The position numbers and the translations under genes were made by a program. The notes under the pieces are model-generated. The model had not been told where the DNA came from. It saw only the letters and a program-made list of their open reading frames with translations, and searched no databases. 41,686 nucleotides of DNA from Pseudomonas brassicacearum subsp. neoaurantiaca (GTDB lineage: Bacteria > Pseudomonadota > Gammaproteobacteria > Pseudomonadales > Pseudomonadaceae), in NCBI RefSeq assembly GCF_013608025.1, contig NZ_VDLV01000058.1, forward strand, positions 1-41,686. Direction: 5' to 3'. Shown here in pieces: positions 41,263 to 41,686 of the stretch. Every line of letters begins with the position of its first letter. Position 1 is the stretch's first letter.

Positions 41263-41471
41263 GTGACACGGACGTGCAAGTCCGGATTGGTACGCAATTG
41301 GTTATGGCTATTGATCGAGCATTTTTTTATGCTCGCGTCCGTTATGGCAATTGTGCGTGGGAGACCTTCGGGTTTGCCGGCGGTACCAGACCGGTCTTGC
41401 ACACCTACGTACAGTTGCCACCTCTTCGAATGCAAGCGAAAGGATGTCGACCCAAACTCTGGTACATAGAT
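41263..41471 (+). ncRNA. Hairpin-rich leader upstream of the DUF6124 gene
   Basis: Four dyads follow one another: CGGAC/GTCCG at 41269-41284, CGAGCAT/ATGCTCG at 41316-41335 with a T6 loop, AGACC-TTCG-GGTTT at 41362-41375 with a UUCG tetraloop, and GCCGG/CCGGT at 41376-41395. A further bulged stem joins CCTCTTCG (41421-41428) to CGAAAGG (41437-41443). Similar leaders (gaccttcgggt then accggtct) precede other DUF3077/DUF6124 genes in pseudomonads as far as I remember. A 68-codon frame also covers this stretch, so a short peptide cannot be excluded. Confidence 0.4.
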
Positions 41472-41686
41472 ATGGTCAAGCATTCACCGAATCCACCGCA
41501 AAAAGAACACAAATCCCGCGTCGAAAAACTCGAAGAAAAACGCCTCGAAGACGCCACCAACCGCGCCCTCGACTACTACCTAAAGCCCCAACCCGCCCCG
41601 CCACCGAAACCCGACAAAGACCAACTCTTCATCGTCTCCCCGCACATCGACACCGAAACCCTGCTCGCCAACGCCTCCGAAGACCT
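41472..41686 (+). CDS. DUF6124 family protein, 5' part (cut by the window end)
   Basis: From ATG 41472 an open frame runs to the window end, giving 71 codons: MVKHSPNPPQKEHKSR, then a charged segment, RALDYYLKP and LFIVSPHIDTETLLANAS. DYYLKP followed by a proline-rich linker and the VxPxxDTExLLxxAS pattern is what I know as DUF6124, a family of small Pseudomonas proteins of unknown function. The ribosome site is weak (GGTACATAGAT before the ATG), and a structured leader precedes it. The rest of the gene is outside the window. Confidence 0.75.
   Translation, partial: MVKHSPNPPQKEHKSRVEKLEEKRLEDATNRALDYYLKPQPAPPPKPDKDQLFIVSPHIDTETLLANASED

Noticed and set aside
41211..41483. A 90-codon minus-strand frame across the DUF6124 leader.
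   Set aside because: It has no ribosome site and no family resemblance, and it overlaps the start of the DUF6124 gene.
1..41686. CRISPR arrays, tRNA or rRNA genes, insertion sequences and phage genes.
   Set aside because: No regularly spaced direct repeats, tRNA-like folds, transposase motifs or integrase motifs were seen; the only dispersed repeats are REP palindromes.

Overview
The window looks like chromosomal core DNA of a fluorescent Pseudomonas (P. fluorescens/putida type). The GC content is high and most genes have long antisense shadow frames. The gene order matches what I remember of the P. aeruginosa PAO1 block from cycB/pauR/dadX to recG, and an exbB-exbD-tonB cluster sits before oxyR as in P. 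putida. The intergenic gaps are full of Pseudomonas-type REP palindromes. I see no rRNA, tRNA, CRISPR array, insertion sequence or prophage.

Region 1 (1-16 kb) concerns amino-acid and polyamine catabolism. It holds a CoA-transferase/hydrolase and a cytochrome c5, then the D-alanine block: pauR, dadX, a RidA-family gene and dadA on the minus strand, with the Lrp-type activator gene dadR diverging. A PauB-like flavin oxidase and a PauC/KauB-like aldehyde dehydrogenase, both expected in the gamma-glutamylated polyamine route, lie further on. Between them are a YkgJ-like Cys-cluster protein, a DUF1127 protein with a divergent MocR-type regulator, a phospholipase-D lipoprotein and an MFS transporter. 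A small cupin gene diverges from the aldehyde dehydrogenase.

Region 2 (16-26 kb) is housekeeping: rpmB-rpmG, a DppA-like peptide-binding protein, radC, coaBC-dut, algC-argB, pyrE, and crc, the carbon catabolite repression protein.

Region 3 (26-33 kb) holds a DUF4870 membrane protein, rph, yicC, gmk, rpoZ, spoT (the ppGpp enzyme), a second RidA gene, a lipoprotein and a YeeZ-like epimerase.

Region 4 (33-41.7 kb) holds exbB-exbD-tonB (energy for outer-membrane receptors), oxyR, recG, a YbaK-HDOD fusion, an SCP2-like protein and, cut by the window end, a DUF6124 gene behind a hairpin-rich leader.

The coding content is conventional. The signals that go beyond routine annotation are intergenic: REP pairs at all nine convergent gene junctions, a terminator-like hairpin inside the dad cluster, ATACAGAT repeats in front of the MocR gene, a 17-bp perfect palindrome between pyrE and crc, a near-palindromic site between the aldehyde dehydrogenase and cupin genes, and the DUF6124 leader. 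I found nothing that I can honestly call a new multi-gene system. All family and synteny statements come from memory and from motifs read in the sequence, not from database searches.
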